From Amycolatopsis benzoatilytica AK 16/65 (GTDB lineage: Bacteria; Actinomycetota; Actinomycetes; Mycobacteriales; Pseudonocardiaceae): 64,000 nt of DNA. The notes beneath the pieces were generated by a model. The model was not told where the DNA came from. It saw only the letters and a list, made by a program, of their open reading frames with translations, and made no database searches. Shown here in pieces: positions 22,817-30,582 of this stretch. The translations under genes were made by a program, and so were the position numbers. Each line of letters begins with the position of its first letter. Position 1 is the stretch's first letter. Location of the stretch: contig NZ_KB912942.1 of the NCBI RefSeq assembly GCF_000383915.1, positions 316,397 through 380,396 of the forward strand, in the 5' to 3' direction.

Positions 22817-25219
22817 TCAGGACGGCAGTTGCAGGTCCAGCGCGCCCTTCGCGGCCCGGACCAGCCCTGGATCGTCCGGAGTGGACGGTCCCGGCTGCCA
22901 GACCGCCTGCACCAGCCGCACGCCGTTGCCGTCGATCTTGCTGGCGTAGGCCGAGCTGTCGAACTTCGGCGTGCCCGAGGGCCACTTGTTGCTCTCGGCG
23001 GCGATGTCGAGAATTCCGCCGCCGCCCGGGTTGTCGGCGAGCTGCTTGAAGTTGGCTGCCTGCGCAGCGTTCGGGAACTCGACGACCGCGACGGTCACCG
23101 CGGCCGCGCGACCGTCCACGAGAGCCGTGTAGCTCGCGCGGCGGACCGCGGAACAGCTGGTCTGCTGAAGGCTCGCCTGGACGTCGCCGAACGCGTGCGA
23201 CGCGCACTTCTGGTCCGAACTGTTCGCGATCGGCTGGAAACTGAGGCTGGGCGCAGGCGGCGCACTCGACGCGGCGCTGCTGGGCGGCGGACTGGCTGCC
23301 GGATTAGTGGCTGGCGCGCTGCTGGCCGGTGAGGCGGCGGTGTCGTTGCTGTCGCCGCTGGTAGCCACGACGATCGCGGACACGATCAGAATGACCAGCA
23401 GGACGATCGCGGCGAGCGGCACCCACTTGACGGTGCTGGACTTGCCGTTCCCGCTAGCGCCCCCCGGCGCGGAACCTGTCGCGCCGCCGGAAGCCGCCGT
23501 CGAACCGGCCGCCGCGGCCGCGCCGCCGACCGCAGCGCCGGAAGCCGCTGCCGCTTGAGCCGAACCACCCGCGGCCGAAGGCGCGGGAGCAGGCCGAGGC
23601 ACCGGGGTCGGCGGACCCGGCCGAGACGGGGAAACCGGCCGAGCAGCCGGTACCGGCGAAGGCCCCGGCCGAGCCGGCTGCGCGGGCGGACTGGGCGGAG
23701 ACCCCGGCTGAACCGCCCCGCGCGGCTGACTGCCCTGCCCTGGAACCCGCACAGGCGCGATCGGCGGAACCGCCCCGAGGGCCCGCCCGCGACCGGCGGG
23801 TTTCGTCGGGGACGGCATCTTGTCGGTCGGTGCCGCGGGCGGCTCGGCGGATTCCGTGGTGGCCTCGGAAAGCGCGTCGAGTTCGATTGAGGGAGCCTCG
23901 GACCGCGCCGGGGGAGCAGCGCTGTCCAGTGCGGCGGCAAGAGCGCTGGGGGAAGCAGCACCCGTGGACCCGCCGCTGGAACCAGGCGCGCTGGAGCCAG
24001 ACGCGTCGGAACCGGCAGCGACCGTTTCAACCGCGCCGGACCGCTCAGTTACGGCCGCGCTGGAACTCTGGGTCTCGGCCGCGTCGGATCGCTGAGCCTC
24101 GACAGTGCTGGAACTCTGCGCCTCGGCCGTGTCGGACCGCTCAGCCTCGACAGTGCCGGACTGCTCAGCCGTGACCATGCCGGAACGCTCAGCCGTGACC
24201 ATGCCGGAACGCTCAGCTGTGGCCGCGCCGGACTGCTGAGCAACGGCCGCCGCAGCCGCTCCGGTCACAGCGGTGGCCGGCCTCGCCGGGACCGCCTTCC
24301 AGCCTGGATCTTGGCCCCGTGCGCTGTCGCTCGCCGCAGCTCCGCCGGAGCCCGCCGCACCAGCACTACCGGTGTTCCCGGCTGCGCCGCCCAGCGCGGC
24401 GATTCCGCTGCCCAGCGCCGCGGCACCGCCAGCCACCGCAACACCGCTCGCGACGGTTGCGCCAGGTGCAGGAGCCCCGGCCCCAGCCGGTCTCCCGCCC
24501 GTGCCAGCCGCAAAACCCGCCGCGCTGCCCGCCGCGCCCGTGCCAGCGACTCCCAGCCCATCAGCCCTGGACCTCGGCAGGGGAGGCGGCGGAACGTCGT
24601 CCGCGAACCGAACGAACCCTTCCCCTCGCAGCACCTCGTCGGAAAGCTCCGGCGCGTCCGGCGCCAGCGCCGCGATCAGCGCCCGTGCCTGGTCCACCGA
24701 CCGCGGATGCCGCGCGGTCGCCAGCGAGACCGTCGCGGCCAGCATCGTCGTCGGGGTCGGGTGCAGCACCCGGACCGGTCCGGCCAGATCGCCCGGCGGC
24801 TGCTCGACCGTCTCCACGTACGGTCCGACCGCCACGATCGTGCCGACCGGGCCGCCGCCCAGTTCGGCGATCCGGCGTTCGCATTCCTGGGACAGGTCGA
24901 GCGCCTCGGTCGCCGGGTTGACGTCGTCGCCGTGCACCAGCGGCCAGCCGTCGGCCTTCCAGGAGCCGCTCAGCGGGGCTTCGAGCCGCAGCGCCGGGTC
25001 GGGCAGGTCCACGCCGATCACGATGAGCACGCCGGCGGGCAGCACGACGACCGCTTCCACCGCGCGGTCTCCGGTGGGGCGGGCGCCGACGAGGGCGACG
25101 CCGCCGATCACGGTGCTCCCCCGGCCGAGGGAGGCGAGCGCGGCCCGCACGTCTTCCGCGACGCGCGAGGGCTGTTGCCCGAGACGGACCAGTCGCACCG
25201 CACTCTCCTCAAGGTCCAC
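22817..25219 (-). CDS. large low-complexity single-pass membrane protein with octapeptide repeats
   Basis: 800 residues. An N-terminal cytoplasmic domain of about 215 residues (VRLVRLGQQPSRVAEDVRAA through GFVRFADDVPPPPLPRS) is folded and unrecognised. It is followed by about 400 residues rich in Ala, Gly, Pro and Ser, including about nine copies of an octapeptide resembling AERSGMVT (DNA 24022-24240, 24-bp period). Next come a basic Pro-rich stretch and one membrane helix (WVPLAAIVLLVILIVSAIVV, about 620-640). The external C-terminal domain of about 150 residues has two Cys (QKCASHAF and QTSCSAVR). The shape matches actinobacterial cell-envelope proteins with a disordered cytoplasmic linker; the function is unknown. 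Confidence 0.8.
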   Translation of the reverse strand: MDLEESAVRLVRLGQQPSRVAEDVRAALASLGRGSTVIGGVALVGARPTGDRAVEAVVVLPAGVLIVIGVDLPDPALRLEAPLSGSWKADGWPLVHGDDVNPATEALDLSQECERRIAELGGGPVGTIVAVGPYVETVEQPPGDLAGPVRVLHPTPTTMLAATVSLATARHPRSVDQARALIAALAPDAPELSDEVLRGEGFVRFADDVPPPPLPRSRADGLGVAGTGAAGSAAGFAAGTGGRPAGAGAPAPGATVASGVAVAGGAAALGSGIAALGGAAGNTGSAGAAGSGGAAASDSARGQDPGWKAVPARPATAVTGAAAAAVAQQSGAATAERSGMVTAERSGMVTAEQSGTVEAERSDTAEAQSSSTVEAQRSDAAETQSSSAAVTERSGAVETVAAGSDASGSSAPGSSGGSTGAASPSALAAALDSAAPPARSEAPSIELDALSEATTESAEPPAAPTDKMPSPTKPAGRGRALGAVPPIAPVRVPGQGSQPRGAVQPGSPPSPPAQPARPGPSPVPAARPVSPSRPGPPTPVPRPAPAPSAAGGSAQAAAASGAAVGGAAAAAGSTAASGGATGSAPGGASGNGKSSTVKWVPLAAIVLLVILIVSAIVVATSGDSNDTAASPASSAPATNPAASPPPSSAASSAPPAPSLSFQPIANSSDQKCASHAFGDVQASLQQTSCSAVRRASYTALVDGRAAAVTVAVVEFPNAAQAANFKQLADNPGGGGILDIAAESNKWPSGTPKFDSSAYASKIDGNGVRLVQAVWQPGPSTPDDPGLVRAAKGALDLQLPS
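24022..24240. repeat. 24-bp tandem repeats coding for octapeptides
   Basis: Unit resembling GCCGTGACCATGCCGGAACG plus four bases, two copies nearly identical and seven or so degenerate. In frame, it gives the AERSGMVT-like octapeptide series inside the 800-residue membrane protein. The period is a multiple of three, so copy number can vary without frameshift. Confidence 0.75.
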
Positions 25220-25462
25220 GCTGCTTCCGGGGCTACGCTAGCGCGCCGGGCCGCCGCAGCCGTGCTTCGCGCCTGCGCGTCGGCGTGCCTCACCACAACG
25301 GGCGGTCCGCTGCGACTTGTGGTGTTCATGTGGCCAAACAGCACAGTCGGGGTGCAGAATGTGCTACACAAGTCGGGAACTGGCATGGAGGCTAGCGATC
25401 CTGCGCAGGGTTCGAGAGGTCGTAGGGGAAGACGTCCCTCGTCGAACAAGCGGAGGTCAGCA

Positions 25463-25966
25463 GTGAGCACCCGTGGCAGCACCCGAGGCGTGGTGTACGT
25501 CCACTCGTCGCCGTCTGCGGTATGTCCGCACGTCGAGTGGGCGATTTCGGGCACCCTGGGTGCCCGAGTGGAGCTGAAGTGGACGGCCCAGCCGGCCAGT
25601 CCGGGACAGCTTCGCGCCGAATGCAGCTGGAGCGCGCCCGCAGGGACCGGCGGCAAACTCGCCGGGGCCCTCAAGGCGTGGCCGATGGTGCGCTTCGAAA
25701 TCACCGAAGAGCCCAGCGCCGGCGTAGACGGCGAACGGTTCTGTCATGCCCCCGGCCTCGGCCTGTGGCACGGCCGGACCAGCGCCAACGGCGACATCGT
25801 CGTGGGCGAGGACCAGTTGCGCGCGCTCGTCAGCATGACGCGCGGCGGCGAGTCGCTCGCGCACAAGCTCGACGAACTGCTCGCCGCGGCCTGGGACGAA
25901 GCGCTCGAGCCGTACCGGCACGCGGGCGACGGCGCCCCGGTCACCTGGCTGCACCAGGTGGGCTGA
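25463..25966 (+). CDS. DUF3145 family protein
   Basis: About 167 residues. Begins VSTRGSTRGVVYVHSSPSAV and includes CPHVEWAISGTLG, RFEITEEPSAGVDGERFCHA and GLWHGRTSANGDIVVGEDQL. These are the hallmarks of DUF3145, a family I know only from actinobacteria, of unknown function. GTG at 25463 is preceded by GGAGG at a 6-nt distance. The 243 bp upstream contain no supported gene. The next gene follows 23 bp later and may have its own leaderless promoter inside that gap. Confidence 0.92.
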   Translation: MSTRGSTRGVVYVHSSPSAVCPHVEWAISGTLGARVELKWTAQPASPGQLRAECSWSAPAGTGGKLAGALKAWPMVRFEITEEPSAGVDGERFCHAPGLGLWHGRTSANGDIVVGEDQLRALVSMTRGGESLAHKLDELLAAAWDEALEPYRHAGDGAPVTWLHQVG

Positions 25967-25989
25967 CCGGGGACGGTACCCTCACCCGG

Positions 25990-26586
25990 GTGAGCGTTTC
26001 TCCGGCCCCGCCGTCCCGTCAGCGGTGGTTGATCCCCGTGCTCGTGGTGGTCCTGTCGATCACCGTCGGCGGAGGTCTGCTCGCCCGCGAGTGGTACCGC
26101 CAGCCGGATCCGCCGCCGGCGACCGACCCGGTGACCGCGCCGCTGCCGTCGGAGAGCGTGGACCCGAACGACCGGCCCGGATCGGACGTCGTCAAGGTCA
26201 CCGCGGACGTCGCGAACCATCCGCAGAACAATGCGGTGCGCACCGTTCTGCAGGCGTATTTCCGGGCGGTCAACGACAAGAACTACGCCGCCTGGGCCGA
26301 TACGGTCACCGACGCACGACGCGCCCGGACGACCATGGTGCAGTGGCACCAGGACTTCAAGTCCACTAAGGACGGCACCATCCTGCTGTACCGCATCGAG
26401 CCGGGCGCGCAGGGCACGCTGCGAGCGTTGGTCGGGTTCACCAGCACGCAGAGCCTCGACGAGGCGCCGCAGGAGTTCCAGCAACCGTGTATCCGCTGGC
26501 GGCTGGTGATGCCGATGAAATTCGAGCACAACTCGTACCGGATCGACACCACCGACAACACCGCCATCGAACACGACAAGTGCTGA
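25990..26586 (+). CDS. membrane-anchored protein with NTF2/SnoaL-like external domain, unknown function
   Basis: 198 residues. A short basic N-terminus, one hydrophobic helix (WLIPVLVVVLSITVGGGLLA, about 12-31) that acts as a signal anchor, a Pro-rich linker, then VRTVLQAYFRAVNDKNYAAW and a beta-rich region ending in HDKC. The arrangement resembles actinobacterial Mce-associated or lumazine-binding-like external domains, but I would not name it. The GTG at 25990 has no SD, while TACCCT (25977-25982) lies 7 nt before it, so it may be leaderless. A strong bidirectional terminator follows. Confidence 0.78.
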   Translation: MSVSPAPPSRQRWLIPVLVVVLSITVGGGLLAREWYRQPDPPPATDPVTAPLPSESVDPNDRPGSDVVKVTADVANHPQNNAVRTVLQAYFRAVNDKNYAAWADTVTDARRARTTMVQWHQDFKSTKDGTILLYRIEPGAQGTLRALVGFTSTQSLDEAPQEFQQPCIRWRLVMPMKFEHNSYRIDTTDNTAIEHDKC

Positions 26587-26602
26587 GCAGGCATCCGAAC
26601 GA

Positions 26603-26648
26603 CGAAGAAGGCTCCGGGCAGGAAATCCCCGCCCGGAGCCTTCTTCGT
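26603..26648. terminator. bidirectional intrinsic terminator
   Basis: CGAAGAAGGCTCCGGGC and its exact complement flank an 11-nt loop (aggaaatcccc). The 17-bp stem has A/T-rich ends (GAAGAAG / CTTCTTC), which supplies U-runs for both directions. It sits between the converging ends of the anchored protein gene and fabF. Confidence 0.9.
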
Positions 26649-26658
26649 GAACCGGTAC

Positions 26659-27909
26659 TCAGCCGGCCGGCGTGAACACCAGCGCGGTGTTGTGCCCGCC
26701 GAATCCGAACGAGTTGCTCAGCGCGGCGGCCAGTTCGACCTTGCGGTTCTCCCCGGACACCACATCGAGCTGGACCTTCGGGTCCTGGTCGGTGAGGTTC
26801 AGCGTCATCGGCACGATGCCCTGGTAGACCGCCAAGATCGTGGCGATGCCCTCGACCGCGCCCGCCCCGCCGACCAGGTGGCCGAGCGCGCCCTTCGGCG
26901 CGGTGACCACCGGGTGGTCGCCGACCGCGGACCGGATGGCGGCCGCTTCGCCGATGTCGCCGACCACAGTGGACGTCGCGTGCGCGTTCACGTGGCCGAT
27001 GTCCGACGGGGAGAGACCGGCCATCGCGATCGCCGCGCGCATCGCGGCGATCTGCCCGATTCCCTCGGGGTGATTGCCGGTGATGTGGTAGGCGTCGGAG
27101 GTGATTCCGTAACCGGCCAGCTTCGCGTAGATCCGCGCGCCGCGAGCCTTCGCCCGGTCGGCGCGTTCGAGCACGACGGCGCCAGAGCCCTCGCCGAGCA
27201 CGAAGCCGTCGCGGTTGACGTCGAAGGGACGCGAGGCCGCCGCCGGGTCGTCGTTGCGCGTCGACACGGTGCGGGCCTGGGCGAACCCGGCGACGGTGAT
27301 CGGGTGGATGCACGCCTCGGCACCGCCCGCGACCACCACGTCGGCCCGTCCGGACCGGATCATCTCGAAGCCGTTGGCGATGCCCTCGGCCCCGGACGCG
27401 CACGCCGACGCGGGCGAGTGCACCCCGGCCCGCGCCTTCAGGTCGATGCCCACGTGCGCCGCCGGGCCGTTCGGCATCAGCATCGGCACGGTCAGCGGCG
27501 ACACCTTGCGAAGACCCTGCTGGTGCAACAGGTCGTTCTGGGTCAGCAGGGTGACCGGTCCGCCGACACCGGTGCCGATGGAGACGCCGAGGCGTTCCGG
27601 TTCGACATCGGTGTGCTCGTCGGTCTGCTCGGCGAACCCGGCGTCGGCCCACGCTTGCCGGGCGGCGATGAGCGCCACCTGCTCGCACCGGTCGAGCCTG
27701 CGGGCTTGCACGCGGGGCAGGATCCCGGCCGGGTCCACGGCGAGCTGCGCCGCGATCCGCACCGGAAGGCCCAGCTCCTCGGGCCAGTCCGCCTCGATGG
27801 TGCGGACACCGCTGCGGCCGGCCAGCAGGCCGTCCCAGGTGGACGTGACGTCCCCGCCCAGCGGCGTGGTCGCGCCCATTCCGGTGATCACGACGTCGAT
27901 GTTGCTCAT
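26659..27909 (-). CDS. fabF: beta-ketoacyl-ACP synthase II (KAS II)
   Basis: 416 residues. Condenses malonyl-ACP with growing acyl-ACP in type II fatty acid synthesis. Catalytic triad: Cys170 in SPASACASG, His310 in NAHATST, and His344 in GALGHLVGGAG; the C-terminal NSFGFGGHN loop is present. Length is normal for FabF. Last gene of the fabD-fabH-acpP-fabF operon, 61 bp after acpP. It could be confused with a polyketide ketosynthase, but the ACP, FabH and FabD neighbours and the FasR-like regulator mark it as primary metabolism. Confidence 0.97.
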   Translation of the reverse strand: MSNIDVVITGMGATTPLGGDVTSTWDGLLAGRSGVRTIEADWPEELGLPVRIAAQLAVDPAGILPRVQARRLDRCEQVALIAARQAWADAGFAEQTDEHTDVEPERLGVSIGTGVGGPVTLLTQNDLLHQQGLRKVSPLTVPMLMPNGPAAHVGIDLKARAGVHSPASACASGAEGIANGFEMIRSGRADVVVAGGAEACIHPITVAGFAQARTVSTRNDDPAAASRPFDVNRDGFVLGEGSGAVVLERADRAKARGARIYAKLAGYGITSDAYHITGNHPEGIGQIAAMRAAIAMAGLSPSDIGHVNAHATSTVVGDIGEAAAIRSAVGDHPVVTAPKGALGHLVGGAGAVEGIATILAVYQGIVPMTLNLTDQDPKVQLDVVSGENRKVELAAALSNSFGFGGHNTALVFTPAG

Positions 27910-27970
27910 GGGAGTCTCCCCAAGGTCGGCACCGGACCGGGGGCTGCCCCGGTCCGGGTACGAAGAGGGC

Positions 27971-28216
27971 TTACTTCTGGTTGGCGGACACGTAGTTCAC
28001 CGCGTCGCCGACGGTCTTCAGGTTGGCCAGCTCGTCGTCCGGGATCTTGACGCCGAACTTGTCCTCGGCCTGCACGGCGATCTCGACCATCGACAGCGAG
28101 TCGATGTCCAGGTCGTCCACGAAGGACTTCTCGGCGGTGACGTCGTCCTGAGCCACGCCGGCGACCTCTTCGACGATCTCGGCGAGGCCAGCGAGGATCT
28201 CAGTGTTGTCAGCCAT
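27971..28216 (-). CDS. acpP: acyl carrier protein
   Basis: 81 residues, acidic and helical. The phosphopantetheine attachment site is Ser40 in DLDIDSLSMVEI. Carries acyl intermediates between FabD, FabH, FabF and the reductases. ATG at 28216 with AAGGGAAC upstream; 71 bp after fabH and 61 bp before fabF on the same transcript. Confidence 0.98.
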   Translation of the reverse strand: MADNTEILAGLAEIVEEVAGVAQDDVTAEKSFVDDLDIDSLSMVEIAVQAEDKFGVKIPDDELANLKTVGDAVNYVSANQK

Positions 28217-28287
28217 CGGTGTTGTTCCCTTCTCAGTGCTTCTGCAGGTCCACTCGCGGGCACGGCGCCCGCGGGGGAAGTATCCAC

Positions 28288-29271
28288 TCAGGGCAGGATG
28301 AATGCCTGCCCGGCATAGGAAAGCCCGGCGCCGAAACCGACCGCCAGCACCACGTCGCCGCTCTTGGCCGTGCCGGCCTTGCGCATGTGGTCGATCGCCA
28401 TCGGGATCGAGGCGGACGAGGTGTTGCCCGAGTACTTGATGTCGTCGGCGACGACCAGGTCCTCGCGCGCGCCCTTGGCGCGCAGCTTCTTCGCGATCGA
28501 CTCGACGATCCGCAGGTTGGCCTGGTGCGGCACCAGCACGTCCACATCGGACGGCTGCAGGCCGGCCGCTTCCAGCGCCCGCAACGCGATCGGCGCGATC
28601 TGGGTGGTCGCCCACCGGAAGACCGACTGGCCCTCCTGGTAGATGTACTTGCCGTCGCGCATGTAGATCAGGTCGACCAGCTCGCCCGCGCTGCCCCAGA
28701 CGACCGGGCCGATGCCCGGCTCGTCCGAACCGCCGACCACCGCGGCGCCCGCGCCGTCGGCGAAGATGATCGCGTTCGCCCGGTCGGTCGGGTCCACCGC
28801 GTCGGTGAGCTTCTCCGCGCCGATCACCAGCGCCTTCTTCGCCGAGCCCGCCCGGATCAGGTCGGAGGCGACGCCGAGGCCGTAGCAGAACCCGGCGCAG
28901 GCGGCGTTGAGGTCGAACGCGCCTGGGTTCGGAATGCCGATCCGCGCGGCGACCTGCGCGGCCGCGTTCGGGATCTGCGTCGGCATGGTGCAGTTCGGCA
29001 GGATCAGGGTGTCTACTTCGGACGGTTCGACCCCTGCGTCGGCGAGCGCCGCGGCGCCTGCCGCGACCGCGAAGTCGACCAGCAGCTCGTCCTTGTCGCC
29101 GAAGCGGCGTTCGATGATGCCGACCCGGTCGCGGATCCACTGGTCGTTGGTGTCCATCACCTGGGACAGGTCGTCGTTGGTGACGACCCGGTCCGGCTGG
29201 TGGCTGCCGAAGCCGAGGATCCGGGCGGCGGGCGCGCCGGTCTGCTGGCGCAGGGTGGGGCGGGCGGTCAC
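28288..29271 (-). CDS. fabH: beta-ketoacyl-ACP synthase III
   Basis: 327 residues. Starts acyl chains by condensing an acyl-CoA primer with malonyl-ACP; actinobacterial FabH usually accepts branched primers. Catalytic residues: Cys125 in LNAACAGFCYG, His249 in VPHQANLRI and Asn283 in KYSGNTSSASIP. GTG at 29271 overlaps the fabD stop (GTGA), giving translational coupling. Confidence 0.97.
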   Translation of the reverse strand: MTARPTLRQQTGAPAARILGFGSHQPDRVVTNDDLSQVMDTNDQWIRDRVGIIERRFGDKDELLVDFAVAAGAAALADAGVEPSEVDTLILPNCTMPTQIPNAAAQVAARIGIPNPGAFDLNAACAGFCYGLGVASDLIRAGSAKKALVIGAEKLTDAVDPTDRANAIIFADGAGAAVVGGSDEPGIGPVVWGSAGELVDLIYMRDGKYIYQEGQSVFRWATTQIAPIALRALEAAGLQPSDVDVLVPHQANLRIVESIAKKLRAKGAREDLVVADDIKYSGNTSSASIPMAIDHMRKAGTAKSGDVVLAVGFGAGLSYAGQAFILP

Positions 29272-30179
29272 TGGGCGTCCTCCTCGCGCAGCGCCGCCAG
29301 CTCGGCAGGCGACTTGAGCGCGGTGGTAGTGGTGACGACACCCTTGAGCTGCCGCTTGACCAGTCCGGTCAGGGCGCCCGCGGGCGCGAGTTCGACGGTG
29401 TGGTCCACGCCGAGGGAGACCAGCCCGTCCATGGTGAGGTCCCAGCGGACCGGGCGGGTCACCTGGGCGACGAGCCGGCGCAGGTACTCCGCGCCGCTCT
29501 CGACGACCTGGCCGTCGGCATTGGACAGCAGCGGGCGCGTCGGGTCGGCCGGGGTCAGACCGGCCGCGTGCTCGCGCAGCGCTTCTTCCGCGGGCGCCAT
29601 GTACGGCGTGTGGAAGGCGCCGGCCACCTTGAGCGCACGGATCTTCGTGCCCTCCATCGGCTCGGCGATGATCCGCTCGATCGCCTCGGCGGCGCCGGAG
29701 GCGACGATCTGCCCGGCCCCGTTGCGGTTCGCGGCGGTGAGGCCCTGGCTTTCCAGCCACGCGGTGACCTCGTCGGGGTCGCCGAGCATCACGGCGGCCA
29801 TCGACGTCGGCTCGAGCGCGCACGCCTTGGCCATCTCGGCCCCGCGCACCGCGGCCAGCGCGACGGCGTCGGCCGGGGTGAGCACCCCGGCGATCGCGGC
29901 GGCGGCGAGTTCGCCGACCGAGTGGCCGGCCACCGGCGCGTCGGCGGGCACCGGCAGGTGCTCGAAAGACAACAGGGACAGTGCGACGATCAGCGGCTGC
30001 GCGACCGCGGTGTCCTGGATCTCCTCGGCGTCGGCTTCCGTGCCGAGCCGGAGCAGGTCGAGCCCGGAACGAGCGGACCACTCTTCGACCCGCGCGCGGG
30101 CACCGTCGAGCTCGAGCCACGGGGTGAGCATTCCGGGGGTCTGAGAACCCTGGCCGGGGGAGAGGACTGCAACTGTCAC
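29268..30179 (-). CDS. fabD: malonyl-CoA:ACP transacylase
   Basis: 303 residues. Loads malonyl groups onto AcpP. N-terminal LSPGQGSQTPGM, nucleophile Ser87 in AGHSVGELAA, catalytic His190 in GAFHTPYM. First gene of the FAS-II operon, in the same order as in Streptomyces (regulator, fabD, fabH, acpP, fabF). The GTG at 30179 has no clear SD. An inverted repeat 68-84 bp upstream could bind the regulator encoded next door. Confidence 0.97.
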   Translation of the reverse strand: MTVAVLSPGQGSQTPGMLTPWLELDGARARVEEWSARSGLDLLRLGTEADAEEIQDTAVAQPLIVALSLLSFEHLPVPADAPVAGHSVGELAAAAIAGVLTPADAVALAAVRGAEMAKACALEPTSMAAVMLGDPDEVTAWLESQGLTAANRNGAGQIVASGAAEAIERIIAEPMEGTKIRALKVAGAFHTPYMAPAEEALREHAAGLTPADPTRPLLSNADGQVVESGAEYLRRLVAQVTRPVRWDLTMDGLVSLGVDHTVELAPAGALTGLVKRQLKGVVTTTTALKSPAELAALREEDAQ

Positions 30180-30246
30180 GTTGTCTATGAGACCACGGTC
30201 CCGGGTTTCCCTCGGCTGCGGGCGGTCACCAAGTCCGTGCGGCGTT

Positions 30247-30263
30247 CTTGGAGGAAACCTCCA
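30247..30263. promoter_or_regulatory. candidate FasR operator upstream of fabD
   Basis: TTGGAGGAAACCTCCAA: perfect 7-bp arms around a 3-bp centre, 68 bp upstream of the fabD GTG. It is the only clear dyad in the fabD promoter region. Assignment to the adjacent PucR-type regulator is an inference from position. Confidence 0.45.
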
Positions 30264-30429
30264 AAGACCGGCCGGAGAACCTGGTCCTTAACCCATCAGC
30301 CTTGTGGGATTCAACCAGCGCTTGCCGTGAAGTCTGTCACCCGCCGGCTGCTGTTCGCCAGTTGGCTGCCAGTTCGTCCGCGTGCCGCGCGCGTGGGCGA
30401 GCGACGCGCGCGGCGGCGAGCGACGCGTG

Positions 30430-30480
30430 CCGTGAAGGGAACATTGAGGTACTCAGAGTCCCTGAATGTTCCCTTCACGG
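30430..30480. repeat. 51-bp palindromic interspersed repeat, copy 4 (near-perfect)
   Basis: CCGTGAAGGGAACATT at the left and its exact complement at the right, with the centre ACTCAGAGT. Sequence is very close to copy 2 at 15378, including the AACATT arm extension that the other copies lack, so these two form a subfamily. Confidence 0.9.
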
Positions 30481-30512
30481 CGGTCAGGCGAGGACGGCGC
30501 CGGGTACGCGGT

Positions 30513-30563
30513 CCGTGAAGGGCCCCATGAGGGACTTAGGTTCCGGTAAGGGGCCATTCACGG
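30513..30563. repeat. 51-bp palindromic interspersed repeat, copy 5
   Basis: CCGTGAAGGG to CCATTCACGG with the centre GACTTAGGTTCC, exactly 51 bp. Starts 32 bp after copy 4 and ends 20 bp beyond the stop of the PucR-type regulator, a terminator-like position. Confidence 0.85.
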
Positions 30564-30582
30564 ACCGGGGCGTCGGCGTGCG

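Larger units (their letters stand above)
30180..30582. other. intergenic region between fasR-like gene and fabD
   Basis: 403 bp. From the fabD side: the fabD promoter region with an inverted repeat (30247-30263), then two 51-bp palindromic repeats (30430-30480 and 30513-30563), the second ending 20 bp past the regulator stop. No gene is supported; short ORFs here derive from the repeats. Confidence 0.7.

Noticed and set aside
26659..30179. Polyketide or other secondary-metabolite cluster
   Set aside because: KAS, ACP and acyltransferase genes are present, but the order fabD-fabH-acpP-fabF with a PucR-type regulator is primary FAS-II. No tailoring genes.
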